33,578 nt of DNA from Bacilli bacterium (GTDB taxonomy: Bacteria > Bacillota_I > Bacilli_A > RF39 > UBA660). Below are positions 22,480-31,152 of this stretch, one piece after another. The stretch is from assembly GCA_900753325.1 (NCBI GenBank), contig CAADYO010000019.1, positions 1 to 33,578 on the forward strand. Direction: 5' to 3'. Below the pieces are notes generated by a model. The model saw only the letters and a program-made list of their open reading frames with translations, ran no database searches and was not told where the DNA came from. A program made the translations under genes and the position numbers. How positions within the stretch are numbered: position 1 is the stretch's first letter; each line of letters starts with the position of its first letter.

Positions 22480-24384
22480 TTATTCTAATAAAAGTCTTAC
22501 TGTACCTCTATCTTCTAATTTTGTATTGGCTTCTGGTGACTGAGAAATTACTGTTTCTCCAGTACCGGTATATTCTATTGTAAAGTTTGATAAGAGTTTT
22601 TTAGCTTCTTTGACACTTTTTCCAATGACATTTGGTACTTGATACATTATTTTATCGGTCCATTCCAAGTCTTTTTCCATACCTTCTTTTTGTTCTTTTA
22701 TATCTAAGGCATCAATTATATCTAGTAGAACTCTTCTGGCGATAGGAGTTGTGGTATAACTTGATAGAAGTGCTGTATTTTTAGGATTATCAATAGCTAG
22801 ATAGAAAACAGCTTCCGGATCATTTGAAGGTACAACGGACATAAAGGACATTATGTAGTTTCCAACCATATATCTACCATCTTTTACTTTTTGGGCGGTA
22901 CCGGTTTTACCACCAATACGATAACCTTCAATATAGGCGGCTTTTCCCCCTCCTTTCGCAACAACACTTTCTAAAGCATGTCTCATAATTGCAGATGTTT
23001 CACTGGAAATTACTTTTCTAACGAGAGTTTTTTCCGTTTCTTTGATAATTGTATTTGTTTCTTTTTCAGCAATACTTTTTACGATATATGGTTTATAGAG
23101 ATAACCACCATTTACTACAGCTGATACTGCTGTTACTTGTTGGATAGGTGTTACACTTACTCCTTGTCCAAAGGCAGTAGTTGATAGCTCAACATTACCT
23201 ACTTTATCTAATGGAAAGATAATACCTTGGCCTTCTCCGTTTAAATCAACTCCAGTTTTTGTACCAAAACCAAATTTTTCAATGTAGGAGAATAATCTTT
23301 CTTTACCAAGCATTTGTCCTAATTTTACAAATCCTGGGTTGCAAGAATTTTGGAGTACTTGAAGAAACGTTTGGTCACCATGTCCTCCAGCTTTCCAACA
23401 TTTTAAAATCGCTCCATCTACATTAACACTACCAGGATCATAGAAATGATCATTTTCAATATCGATTATTTTTTCTTCTACAGATGTTGCCATGGTAATA
23501 ATTTTGAAAGTTGAACCTGGTTCATATGAGGACCAAACTGGTAGGTTTCTACTTAAAATTTCTTGGGAATACTTTTGGTAGGTGTTAGGGTTATAATCTG
23601 GACGAGAACCTATTCCTAATATTTCTCCAGTTTTAGGATTCATTACTATGGCTAGAGCCATGTCCGGTGAAAACATATCAACAATATTATTTAATTCTCT
23701 TTCAATAGACTTTTGAATATTTATATCAATAGTCAAATAAAGATTCATTCCATCTTGAGGCTCTACATATATATCTGATACATTTAATTTATTTCCTTTA
23801 GCATCAGAAAAGTATTTTATGGCACCAGATTTTCCAGTTAAATATTTATCATACTGTAGCTCTAACCCGGACAGTCCTTGATTATCTATTCCAACATAAC
23901 CTAAGGAGTGAGAAAGTAGATTTCCATATGGATAATATCTTTTAGCTTCTTTTACTAGATAAACCCCATCTAATTTTAAGTCAGCTATTTTTTCGGCTAT
24001 ATCATATGATAGTCTTCTTCCCTCTGGATGAACTCTTTCAATAGAAGTTTTTTTACAGACATGTTTTTTCATTTCATCATAGGAAACATTTAATATTTCT
24101 GAAAGTGATTTAGTGGCCTTTTCTTTTTCTTTAATTTGATTTGGAATTAAAACAAGAGATGTTGTCGTTAGATTGTCTGCAAGTACTACTCCATTACGGT
24201 CTAATATAAGGCCACGATTAGCTTCTATTGGCAAGTCTCTACTCCATAAGTCAGAGGCATATTCATTTAGCTTTTTATAGTCAAATATTTGAATATAAAA
24301 GACTCTTAAAATTATAAATATAAATAATATGAGCATTATTAAAAAAGTTATTTTCATACGTTCATCTATCTTTTTAAAAAACAT
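22480..24384 (-). CDS. Class B penicillin-binding protein with PASTA domain (FtsI/PbpB/SpoVD type)
   Basis: A 634-residue transpeptidase that cross-links peptidoglycan, anchored by one N-terminal helix (about 11-31). The dimerisation domain contains the RGLILDRNG motif (about 57-65). The catalytic motifs are Ser291-Thr-Phe-Lys294, Ser347-Cys348-Asn349 and Lys493-Thr-Gly. One PASTA repeat occupies about residues 575-634. A single PASTA domain fits Bacillota SpoVD- or PBP2X-like proteins; sporulation versus division cannot be decided here. AGGTGAAATT precedes the ATG. It heads a likely transcript with the GNAT, rsgA and NUDIX genes. FtsW/RodA at 12.2-13.3 kb is a plausible SEDS partner. Confidence 0.94.
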   Translation of the reverse strand: MFFKKIDERMKITFLIMLILFIFIILRVFYIQIFDYKKLNEYASDLWSRDLPIEANRGLILDRNGVVLADNLTTTSLVLIPNQIKEKEKATKSLSEILNVSYDEMKKHVCKKTSIERVHPEGRRLSYDIAEKIADLKLDGVYLVKEAKRYYPYGNLLSHSLGYVGIDNQGLSGLELQYDKYLTGKSGAIKYFSDAKGNKLNVSDIYVEPQDGMNLYLTIDINIQKSIERELNNIVDMFSPDMALAIVMNPKTGEILGIGSRPDYNPNTYQKYSQEILSRNLPVWSSYEPGSTFKIITMATSVEEKIIDIENDHFYDPGSVNVDGAILKCWKAGGHGDQTFLQVLQNSCNPGFVKLGQMLGKERLFSYIEKFGFGTKTGVDLNGEGQGIIFPLDKVGNVELSTTAFGQGVSVTPIQQVTAVSAVVNGGYLYKPYIVKSIAEKETNTIIKETEKTLVRKVISSETSAIMRHALESVVAKGGGKAAYIEGYRIGGKTGTAQKVKDGRYMVGNYIMSFMSVVPSNDPEAVFYLAIDNPKNTALLSSYTTTPIARRVLLDIIDALDIKEQKEGMEKDLEWTDKIMYQVPNVIGKSVKEAKKLLSNFTIEYTGTGETVISQSPEANTKLEDRGTVRLLLE

Positions 24385-24470
24385 AATTTCACCTATAGAT
24401 ATTTATGCTCTTATAATAAAAAAAAGACTATTTAGGAAAGATAATAAATACTTCACTTTAGCATTATATA

Positions 24471-25418
24471 CTAATTAGTTATTTCAAAATCACTACAGGT
24501 ACATATATTTTCTTTACTTTTTACTTTATAAAGATTTATTAAATGTGTTCTGGCACCAAATGAAGTAACTACTTTAGATGTTAGCTTTAGAGAATTTTTA
24601 TACCAAAGAGAAAATTTAGTAGGATCAAAAGTACAGTTATTTTCAAGATATTCTTTTATGATACTGGAAAAGAAGGCATCTCCTGCTCCAGTTGCATCTT
24701 TTTCTTTAATAGCTTTTTTTATAGTGTAATTATAAATTTTATTTTTATAAATGAAACTTGCTCCTTTTCTACCTTTAGTTATTGTTAGAAGTTTAACATT
24801 TAATAGATTATATAATTCTAAATAACTATTTAAGTGAAAACGACTTTTTAAATAGATTGCTACTCTTTCATTTAAATTAATAATTATAAATTTATTTTTT
24901 AATTTAGTAATTATTTCTCTATTATCAAGTTTTTCAAATTCAAAACATTGACCCAGATCTAGCAATTTGTCATTTTTACTTTTATTTATTATTAATTGAT
25001 TTTTGGGATTTAAATTATCAAATACTAAAATATCTTCATTAGATAAATTATTTAGAATGTTAGTCGTATTTATTAATGATTCATCATACCAACATTTATT
25101 ATTACAGTATGGACATCTTTTTTTTGACTTAATAATTTGAGTTTTTTCTGTTGTAATATAAGTAACATGAAATGTTCTGGTTTTGGTATTTTTTTCAATT
25201 AATACATTTGAAGTATCTACGCCTAAATCATTTAGGCTTTTTATAGCTAAAAGGCCTTTAGTATCGTCTCCTACTGTTCCATATACTGCTGTTTTTATAT
25301 TCATACTGGCTAGATTAGCAATTATATTATGAGATGTCATTCCACCTGATAATCCTATCAATTTATTATCTTGATAATAATAATCAATCACTAGATCTCC
25401 TATACTTATTACACGCAT
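24471..25418 (-). CDS. PfkB-family sugar kinase with Cys-rich insert
   Basis: A 315-residue ribokinase/PfkB-family protein that would phosphorylate a sugar or nucleoside. The N-terminal GLSGGMTSHNIIANLASMNIK (about 22-42) replaces the usual GG-x-x-x-N signature region. The C-terminal motif DATGAGDAFFSSI holds the catalytic base Asp247. Unusual is KKRCPYCNNKCWYDESL: Cys102, Cys105 and Cys109, with a further Cys306/Cys308 pair at the C-terminus, a possible metal or redox site. AAGTGAT precedes the ATG. It is flanked by terminators and the wall-anchored protein gene. The substrate is unknown and a non-kinase variant cannot be excluded. Confidence 0.83.
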   Translation of the reverse strand: MRVISIGDLVIDYYYQDNKLIGLSGGMTSHNIIANLASMNIKTAVYGTVGDDTKGLLAIKSLNDLGVDTSNVLIEKNTKTRTFHVTYITTEKTQIIKSKKRCPYCNNKCWYDESLINTTNILNNLSNEDILVFDNLNPKNQLIINKSKNDKLLDLGQCFEFEKLDNREIITKLKNKFIIINLNERVAIYLKSRFHLNSYLELYNLLNVKLLTITKGRKGASFIYKNKIYNYTIKKAIKEKDATGAGDAFFSSIIKEYLENNCTFDPTKFSLWYKNSLKLTSKVVTSFGARTHLINLYKVKSKENICTCSDFEITN

Positions 25419-25479
25419 TTTATCACTTCCTAAATTTATAGTAATACTTAATGTGGCAATATTTGGTCAGTACTAAATA

Positions 25480-25516
25480 TTAAAAAAATAAGTACTATGT
25501 TAAAGTACTTATTTAT
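25480..25516 (-). terminator. Terminator of the surface-protein gene
   Basis: On the minus strand an 11-bp stem (25504-25514 with 25486-25496, AAATAAGTACT and its complement) has a 7-base loop and ends in a T-run. Confidence 0.78.
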
Positions 25517-25530
25517 TAATTTTGTTTTTC

Positions 25531-26820
25531 TTATGATAATCTATTTTTAAGAACTAAAGTTGTTCCAAAAGCACCAACTGCTACTAATGATAAGATTAGG
25601 AATATATTAACATCAGAAGTATTTGGATTTGTCTCTTGTTTTTCTTCTTGTAATGGAACTAATTTCATAAATAGCTCCATATCACTATTAATTGGTTCAC
25701 TAAAATCAAATTTTTCAGTAAATGCAGCATCTTTATAGAATCCTTCAAGCATAAGTTTATCTGCTTTTAATTCTTCATTAATTTGATTCATTAAATCTTG
25801 CAATTCTTCTTTTGTAAATACTGTTCCTTTTGGAACTTGAACTGTTTCACTTTCATCTTCACTAGTAAGTGTAAGATTTACATTAACTGTAGTAGCATCT
25901 GCATCGAATTTTTCAACAGTAGTTACAGTTCCTTCTTTGTATTCAATTGTAGAAACATCATTAGCAATTTCTCCAGGATTACCTTTTTGACCAGGTGCTG
26001 CATAACCAACTTTTCCTGATTTTACAATTAGTTTTGCTTCTTGCATTACACCTAATTTTTGGTTAGCACCTTCAGATGAAGCATATGCTTTTTCTACTTC
26101 TGCACCATCTACTGTCATTTCTGACGTTTCAATGAAACCTCTGTTAACTGCTTGTAGAACTTTAATCTTTCCACCATTTGCGAAAACTTTTGCATCATCT
26201 GTGTATCCATTAGATCCACCTGCTGTAGCATATCTAATGTTTCCTGTAAATTCTTTAGTAATTGTTAATGTAGCTTTTTTGGTATAACTAATTCCTTCAC
26301 CAGCACCAAATACATCAGTTGCAGATGATAAATTTCCACCTTTGATTGTAACGATTGCTTCATCTACTACAGTAGTAGCATTTTCTTTATCTCCGTCATA
26401 CCAAGGTTGATGACATGTAGAACCGGCATATGAGCTAGCTCCACCACCATGTATGTACCCATTAATTGTACCACCTGTTACTGTAACTCTTGCTGTTCCT
26501 ACATAACTTTTGTGAAGTCCACCACCAAATATGTGATATAATGTACCTCCGTTTACAGTTATGCTAGTACTTTCAACTTTAGTTGCATTGTCATGACTTC
26601 CACCAAATACTGAAGTATTGGCAGGCACTGCTAACTCTCCGCCTTCCCATTTAATTAAAGCGCCGGCTTCTCCATCTGTTCTTTCTTCAACAGTAATTGG
26701 AGTACCATTAGCAAATACAGCTTTAACTTCTTCATCATAAGTTGGATCTGCTGCTGCAAAAACTGTTGCAGGTAAGAAAAGTGCACATGCTGCGATAGCA
26801 AATAATAATTTTTTCTTCAT
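25531..26820 (-). CDS. Wall-anchored surface protein with NPNTSD sorting signal
   Basis: A 429-residue exported protein. The signal peptide (about 1-22, KKK then a hydrophobic core, cleavage near VFAAA) is followed by a glycine-rich, beta-helix-like region with recurring ITVNGGTLYHIFGGG / VTVTGGTINGYIHGGG units (about 66-130) and looser copies to ~270. A region with FYKDAAFTEKFDFSEPINSD (about 357-376) resembles the Flg_new/InlB B-type repeat, TADVTLYAKW-like. The C-terminus is a sortase signal: NPNTSD at 398-403, a hydrophobic helix and KNRLS. NPxTSD/NPxTG signals occur in gut Bacillota. The gene has a strong promoter and terminator. Its ligand is unknown; an adhesin or surface-layer role is plausible. 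Confidence 0.8.
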   Translation of the reverse strand: MKKKLLFAIAACALFLPATVFAAADPTYDEEVKAVFANGTPITVEERTDGEAGALIKWEGGELAVPANTSVFGGSHDNATKVESTSITVNGGTLYHIFGGGLHKSYVGTARVTVTGGTINGYIHGGGASSYAGSTCHQPWYDGDKENATTVVDEAIVTIKGGNLSSATDVFGAGEGISYTKKATLTITKEFTGNIRYATAGGSNGYTDDAKVFANGGKIKVLQAVNRGFIETSEMTVDGAEVEKAYASSEGANQKLGVMQEAKLIVKSGKVGYAAPGQKGNPGEIANDVSTIEYKEGTVTTVEKFDADATTVNVNLTLTSEDESETVQVPKGTVFTKEELQDLMNQINEELKADKLMLEGFYKDAAFTEKFDFSEPINSDMELFMKLVPLQEEKQETNPNTSDVNIFLILSLVAVGAFGTTLVLKNRLS

Positions 26821-26868
26821 TTTCTCTCTCCTTTACATTATTTGAATAGGTTATCTATCCTTAATATA

Positions 26869-26896
26869 AGTATAGCAAATATTTATTTTTAGTCAA
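26869..26896 (-). promoter_or_regulatory. Promoter of the surface-protein gene
   Basis: TTGACT (26891-26896), 16-base spacer, TATACT (26869-26874) with a TGC extension on the minus strand. The leader is about 40 bases with AAGGAGAGAG as SD. Confidence 0.75.
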
Positions 26897-26933
26897 TTGA
26901 ATTTGTTTTTTTTAATTTAGATTTATTTCGACT

Positions 26934-26970
26934 TTACAAAAAAATAATACTTGATTTTAGTATTATTTTT
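26934..26970 (-). terminator. Terminator of the TlyA-family gene
   Basis: A stem of about 11 bp (26941-26951 with 26959-26969) on the minus strand followed by TTTTT. It overlaps the stop codon of the tlyA-like gene and is symmetrical enough to act in both directions. Confidence 0.72.
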
Positions 26971-27757
26971 TGTTTTTAAAAGCATTTGTTACTATTTTTT
27001 TGACATCAAGTCTTTTATTTTCTTTTACTTTATTTGATACATAAGCAAGATATTCAATATTACCATCTCCACCAGTTATTGGAGAAAAAGTTAAATCTTT
27101 AATGTAAAATCCTAAACTGTTAAAATAATCTATTAAATCATTGATAATACTTACGTGTATTTCTTTATTTAGAATTATTCCTTTATATTTAGTTGCAATA
27201 GTCTTTCCTGCTTCAAACTGAGGTTTTATTAGACAAATTATATCTATATTTATATTTTCTGAGGCAATTTTTGTAAATATTTGTTTTAATGATATGAAAG
27301 AAACGTCGCATGTCATAATATCTATATCTTTAAAATACTTTGCATCAAGATTTTTAAAATTAGTTTGTTCATGTAAATCTATCTTTTCATTACTTCTTAA
27401 TGATTCATGTAAAAGATTAGTTCCAACGTCAATAGCAATAATATTTTTAGCACCATGCTGTAAAGCACAATCACAGAAGCCTCCAGTACTTGAACCTATA
27501 TCCATTACTCTTAAATTAAAAAAATTAATATTAAATTCATTTATTGCTTTTTCTAACTTTAATCCGCCACGAGATACGTATTTTAATTTGTCATTTTCTA
27601 ATATCGTTATGGAATCATTTTCAGATACTAAATAATTTGATTTTGTTACTAATTTGTCATTGCATTTTACTAAATTTGCTTCTATTAACTCTTGTGCTTT
27701 AGCTCTTGATGGAGATAAGCCCCTAGTAACTAATTCCTTGTCTATTCTATTTTTCAT
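26963..27757 (-). CDS. TlyA/YqxC-family rRNA methyltransferase
   Basis: A 264-residue protein with an N-terminal S4 RNA-binding domain (about 1-60; LVTRGLSPSRAKAQELIEANLVK) and a FtsJ-like SAM-dependent methyltransferase domain. The SAM motif is VMDIGSSTGGFCDCALQ (about 84-100), followed by AIDVGTNLLHESLR. DVSFISLK (about 153-160) and LIKPQFEAGK are characteristic. TlyA of Mycobacterium methylates 16S and 23S rRNA 2'-OH groups (capreomycin sensitivity); the Bacillota YqxC relatives are mostly unproven, hence no firm substrate here. It starts 22 bases after the lipid kinase gene and is probably co-transcribed with it. Confidence 0.92.
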   Translation of the reverse strand: MKNRIDKELVTRGLSPSRAKAQELIEANLVKCNDKLVTKSNYLVSENDSITILENDKLKYVSRGGLKLEKAINEFNINFFNLRVMDIGSSTGGFCDCALQHGAKNIIAIDVGTNLLHESLRSNEKIDLHEQTNFKNLDAKYFKDIDIMTCDVSFISLKQIFTKIASENINIDIICLIKPQFEAGKTIATKYKGIILNKEIHVSIINDLIDYFNSLGFYIKDLTFSPITGGDGNIEYLAYVSNKVKENKRLDVKKIVTNAFKNKK

Positions 27758-27779
27758 AATACTTCTTCCTTTATTTTAT

Positions 27780-28652
27780 CTATCCTTTTAAGAATTTATT
27801 AATTAGTTCTTTATTGTTATATATAGTTATAGCTTGAGGAATTATTTTAATTGTAAATTTATCATCTGTAATTATCTCTCCATCTATATTACAGATTAGT
27901 TTTTTATCACATTTAAATTTAATTCTTGTGGCTTGACTTTTATGTACTTTTTTATGTTTTTCGTGAAGGCCTTTTTTTAATAGTCCTATTAAGGAAGGAA
28001 GACTTGGCTTGCTTACTTTTTCAACATAATAAACGTCAAAGTAACCGTCTGTTAACTTTGCCTCCGGTGCTATTTTATAACCTCCACCATATACTTGACC
28101 ATTACAGATTGTAAGTATAGTACATTTACCTTTTCTTTCTTCTTTTTCATCAATTGTCATATCTATATTTTTATATTTATATTTAAAAAAGGTATAAACC
28201 AGACTAGCATTATATATTTGAGATGGTGGAATATTTTTCCTTTTCATAAGAGAAACATTATTTGCTACTTCAGCATCTATACCAATACTAACAATATTTA
28301 TAAAATATTTATCATTAATCTTTCCAATATCAATGATTGGATATTCATCATCTATTTTTGATAAGGTTTTATAAAAATCATTACCAGAGCCGGAGGGAAT
28401 TATAGCTAGTATGTTTTTGGTACCAACTATACCATTTAGAACTTCATTTAGAGTACCATCACCACCTACGCTATAAATTATATTTTTGGAAAAGCGATAC
28501 TTCTTGGCTATTTTTGTTGCCTCACCGGGATAGTTAGTATAGTTAATTTCATAATCTAATTTTTCTCTTTGACAAACTTTTTCAATATTTTCTGCTACCT
28601 TTAAGGTTTTTCCTTTTCCGGAGATTGGATTTATTATAAATACATGTTTCAT
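27780..28652 (-). CDS. Diacylglycerol kinase-family lipid kinase (DgkB/YegS type)
   Basis: A 290-residue soluble lipid kinase-like protein. Features are INPISGKGK (about 7-15), the nucleotide-binding GGDGTLNEVLNG near 63-74 and PSGSGNDFYKTL near 85-96. These match the DAGK catalytic domain used by DgkB, YegS and BmrU relatives. Such enzymes phosphorylate diacylglycerol (or other lipid alcohols) to recycle lipid products of wall polymer synthesis. Two ATGs are adjacent (28655 and 28652). The GGTGAT site suits the second, with 3 bases spacing as elsewhere in this window. It has its own promoter and feeds the TlyA-family gene. Confidence 0.9.
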   Translation of the reverse strand: MKHVFIINPISGKGKTLKVAENIEKVCQREKLDYEINYTNYPGEATKIAKKYRFSKNIIYSVGGDGTLNEVLNGIVGTKNILAIIPSGSGNDFYKTLSKIDDEYPIIDIGKINDKYFINIVSIGIDAEVANNVSLMKRKNIPPSQIYNASLVYTFFKYKYKNIDMTIDEKEERKGKCTILTICNGQVYGGGYKIAPEAKLTDGYFDVYYVEKVSKPSLPSLIGLLKKGLHEKHKKVHKSQATRIKFKCDKKLICNIDGEIITDDKFTIKIIPQAITIYNNKELINKFLKG

Positions 28653-28705
28653 CATATCACCAAATTAATATTTTAAAATTACAAAATCGTTTATTTTGCA
28701 ATTTA

Positions 28706-28735
28706 AGTATATCACTTTTTCTTTTTCACGGTCAA
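28706..28735 (-). promoter_or_regulatory. Promoter of the lipid kinase/TlyA unit
   Basis: TTGACC (28730-28735), 18-base spacer, TATACT (28706-28711) preceded by TGA on the minus strand. The leader is about 45 bases. Confidence 0.7.
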
Positions 28736-28746
28736 TTTTTTGCAAA

Positions 28747-28785
28747 AGAAAAAGTAAATGCTTTTAATAGACATTTACCTTTTTC
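28747..28785 (-). terminator. Terminator of ackA
   Basis: A stem of at least seven perfect base pairs (GTAAATG/CATTTAC), extended by A-U pairs on both sides, with a loop of about 11 bases, followed by a T-rich run on the minus strand. Confidence 0.68.
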
Positions 28786-28795
28786 ATTGCTGTAA

Positions 28796-30004
28796 TTATT
28801 TATTAGCTAAACGATAAGTATCACGTACTATTACGATTTCTTCATCTGTTGGTTCTACATAAGCTGATATTTTAGAGTCGGCAGTTGTGATAACTCCTGA
28901 TTTTTGATCTTTAAATTTAGCTATGTTATTATTTGCCTCTTCGTCTAGAACAATATTCATTGGTTTTTCTAGTTTTTTCATGATATTATGGCGTAATTTA
29001 ATATCGTTTTCTCCTGCTCCGGCTGTGAAGACAATCGCATCTACTTCGGCATTTAATTCAAAATAGTATTGAGCAATATATTTAACAATTGAGTTTACTA
29101 CCATGTCTAGAGCTAATTTAGCATCTTCATTACCATTCTCAGCTAACTCTTGAACATCACGGAAGTCATTCTTGCCACAGATACCAAGTAAACCAGATTT
29201 TTTATTTAATTCATTTGTTACTTCTTCTACTGTTTTCTTAGTTTCTTTGCATACATATTCAACAATTGATGGATCAATTGAACCTGATCTTGTTCCCATC
29301 ATTAATCCATCTAATGGAGTTAATCCCATACTTGTATCAAGACATTTACCATCTTTTATACAAGAAATTGAAGCACCTGAGCCAATATGACAAATAATTA
29401 GATTTACATCTTTTTTATTTAGTTTTTCTTGCATTGTTTCAGTAATGTATTTATGACTTGTTCCATGGAAGCCATATTTTCTAACACCTAATTCTTTATA
29501 CCAAGACATTGGTACTGGATACATATAAATATCCTTTGGCATAGTTTGGTGAAAAGCAGTATCAAATACAGCAACATTAACTACACCTGGCATTGCTTTT
29601 TGCATAGCTTTAATGCCAGCAATTTCTCCAGGATGATGAATTGGAACTAGTTTTGTTAATTCTGTTACATGGCTTAATACTTCATCATCAATTACAACTG
29701 AATCAGAATAATATTCTCCAGCATGAACAACTCTATGACCTACTCCTTTAATTTCACTAACATCTTTTATGATATTATTATCAATAAGCTCTTGCATCAT
29801 AACTTCTACAGCTTCACTATGATTTTTTAAAGCTTTTTCATGTCTTATTTTTTCTCCATTTATTTTTAATGTCCAGAAACAATCTGGAGCACCAATTTTC
29901 TCTATGTAGCCATTAATTAATTCTTTTTCTTCTGGCATTACATATAGAGAAAACTTTAATGATGAACTACCACCATTTACAACTAAGTATTTTTCACTTG
30001 TCAT
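28796..30004 (-). CDS. ackA: Acetate kinase
   Basis: AckA makes ATP and acetate from acetyl phosphate and ADP, the final step of the Pta-AckA pathway and a fermentation energy source. The 402-residue length is typical. Signature sequences are VVNGGSSSLKFSLY (about 8-21), GHRVVHAGEYYS (catalytic Arg in the GHRVVHGG-type motif, here with HAG), VFDTAFHQTMP (with the catalytic Asp/His) and YGFHGTSHKYI. GSGASISCIKDGKCLDTSMGLTPLDGLMMGTRSG is the nucleotide/acetate motif region. AGGAGGAATAAAAC precedes the ATG. A strong promoter and a terminator make it monocistronic. No pta is in the window. Confidence 0.97.
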   Translation of the reverse strand: MTSEKYLVVNGGSSSLKFSLYVMPEEKELINGYIEKIGAPDCFWTLKINGEKIRHEKALKNHSEAVEVMMQELIDNNIIKDVSEIKGVGHRVVHAGEYYSDSVVIDDEVLSHVTELTKLVPIHHPGEIAGIKAMQKAMPGVVNVAVFDTAFHQTMPKDIYMYPVPMSWYKELGVRKYGFHGTSHKYITETMQEKLNKKDVNLIICHIGSGASISCIKDGKCLDTSMGLTPLDGLMMGTRSGSIDPSIVEYVCKETKKTVEEVTNELNKKSGLLGICGKNDFRDVQELAENGNEDAKLALDMVVNSIVKYIAQYYFELNAEVDAIVFTAGAGENDIKLRHNIMKKLEKPMNIVLDEEANNNIAKFKDQKSGVITTADSKISAYVEPTDEEIVIVRDTYRLANK

Positions 30005-30030
30005 GTTTTATTCCTCCTAAATCTGTTTTT

Positions 30031-30059
30031 ATTCTATCTTTTTTTCTTACTTTTGTCAA
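30031..30059 (-). promoter_or_regulatory. Strong promoter of ackA
   Basis: A perfect TTGACA (30054-30059), 17-base spacer and TAGAAT (30031-30036) on the minus strand. This is the best -35 in the window. The IS3 remnant begins about 50 bases upstream of it and does not disturb it. Confidence 0.85.
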
Positions 30060-30108
30060 TTGTGTGAAAAGAAAAAGTAGTATACTTTTATTGAAGTTTT
30101 AAGATAAA

Positions 30109-30141
30109 TGTAGACATTAAAAAAGTGTCTGCATTTTTTTT
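30109..30141 (+). repeat. Hairpin with T-run at left end of the IS remnant
   Basis: On the plus strand TGTAGACA and TGTCTGCA (with one G-U) flank an A-rich loop, followed by eight T. It could be the element's left-end structure or a terminator protecting it from readthrough. Confidence 0.5.
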
Positions 30142-30167
30142 ATAATAAAATAAAGGAGATGATAAAG

Positions 30168-30515
30168 ATGGCCAGTAAAGGTCAAAAACTTAAGCAGTGG
30201 ACTGCAGAGGAAAAATATAAAATAATAAAACCAGCACTAGAATTAGAAAAAAGTACATGGGATATAACTAGAGAAACAGGATTAAATAATGGAATGATTA
30301 ACAATTGAATAAAAAAATATCGTGAAAATGGAATGGAAGGATTAATTTCTAAAAAGAAATCAGGAAATCCATTAAGTAAATTTTCTAATCGAAAAAATTT
30401 ATCTGAAGTGGAACAACTTCAATATGAAAATATGAAATTAAGAATTGAGAATGAACGATTAAAATAAGGATACCTAGTGAAAGAAGATAGTTCAGTTGTA
30501 ATGTTCAGGAAATAA
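30168..30515 (+). pseudogene. IS3 orfA remnant with two in-frame stops
   Basis: Starting at ATG 30168 with AAAGGAGATG as SD, the frame reads like IS3-family OrfA with a helix-turn-helix (EEKYKIIKPALELEKSTWD). The frame has a TGA at 30306-30308 where other IS3 OrfA proteins have Trp in NxWIKKYRENG. A TAA at 30465-30467 follows ENERLK, where a run of A would be expected. After each stop the homologous frame resumes (GMEGLISKKKS, then GYLVKED). Because TGA serves as a stop elsewhere in this window, I treat it as inactivating; recoding to Trp is a less likely alternative. Confidence 0.72.
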
Positions 30516-31105
30516 AGCAAAGAGAATTTGAAATAGTTGAAATATTAAGTAAAGAATTCTCTATTAAATCTTTATGTGAGGTAATGAATATTTCTAGAAG
30601 TGGTTATTATAAATGGTTAAAGAATAAGGATATATTAAATAGATATGAAATAAATCGTAGAGATTTAGAACCTTTAATTAAAGATATTCATAAAAGAAAA
30701 CCAAGTTATGGATATCATAGAATAAATGCCATTATAAGAAGAGAAACAGGATGGATAGTATCAGATAATTTAGTCCATAAAATATATAAGATATTAAAAA
30801 TAAAGAGTAAAGCTAAACATTACTCTACTTATAAAAAGCCTGGAGAAGAATCAATTAAATATCCGAACCTTATCAATAATAATTGGAATACTACAAAATC
30901 ATTGGAGAAAATAACATCTGATACAACAATGATATGGTTTAAAAAACAAAGATATGGCTGGACATATTATGTAGACGCATTTGATGATTCAATTATAGGC
31001 TCAGATGTAAAACCCTTTTATCATGGAGTCAGTATATCTAATCATATATATGCTTTAAATTATAAAACCCTAATTGAGTATAGAACTCAACTAGGGTTTA
31101 AATAA
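30491..31105 (+). pseudogene. IS3 orfB remnant, 3' truncated
   Basis: In the -1 frame relative to orfA, an open frame runs from after a TAG at 30488-30490 to a TAA at 31105. The first ATG is at 30584. It shows the HTH_21 part (SGYYKWLKNK), IHKRKPSYGYHRINAI and the start of the integrase core: SDTTMIWFKKQRYGWTYYVDAFDDSIIGSD, which holds the first Asp of the DDE triad. It then diverges after YHGVSISNHIYALNYKTL. The later HSDQG region and the catalytic Glu are absent, so the integrase domain is cut off in mid-course. Confidence 0.8.
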
Positions 31106-31152
31106 TTCTTTTTTACTGGCTACTTTTTATTGACTACTTCAATACTTTTATA

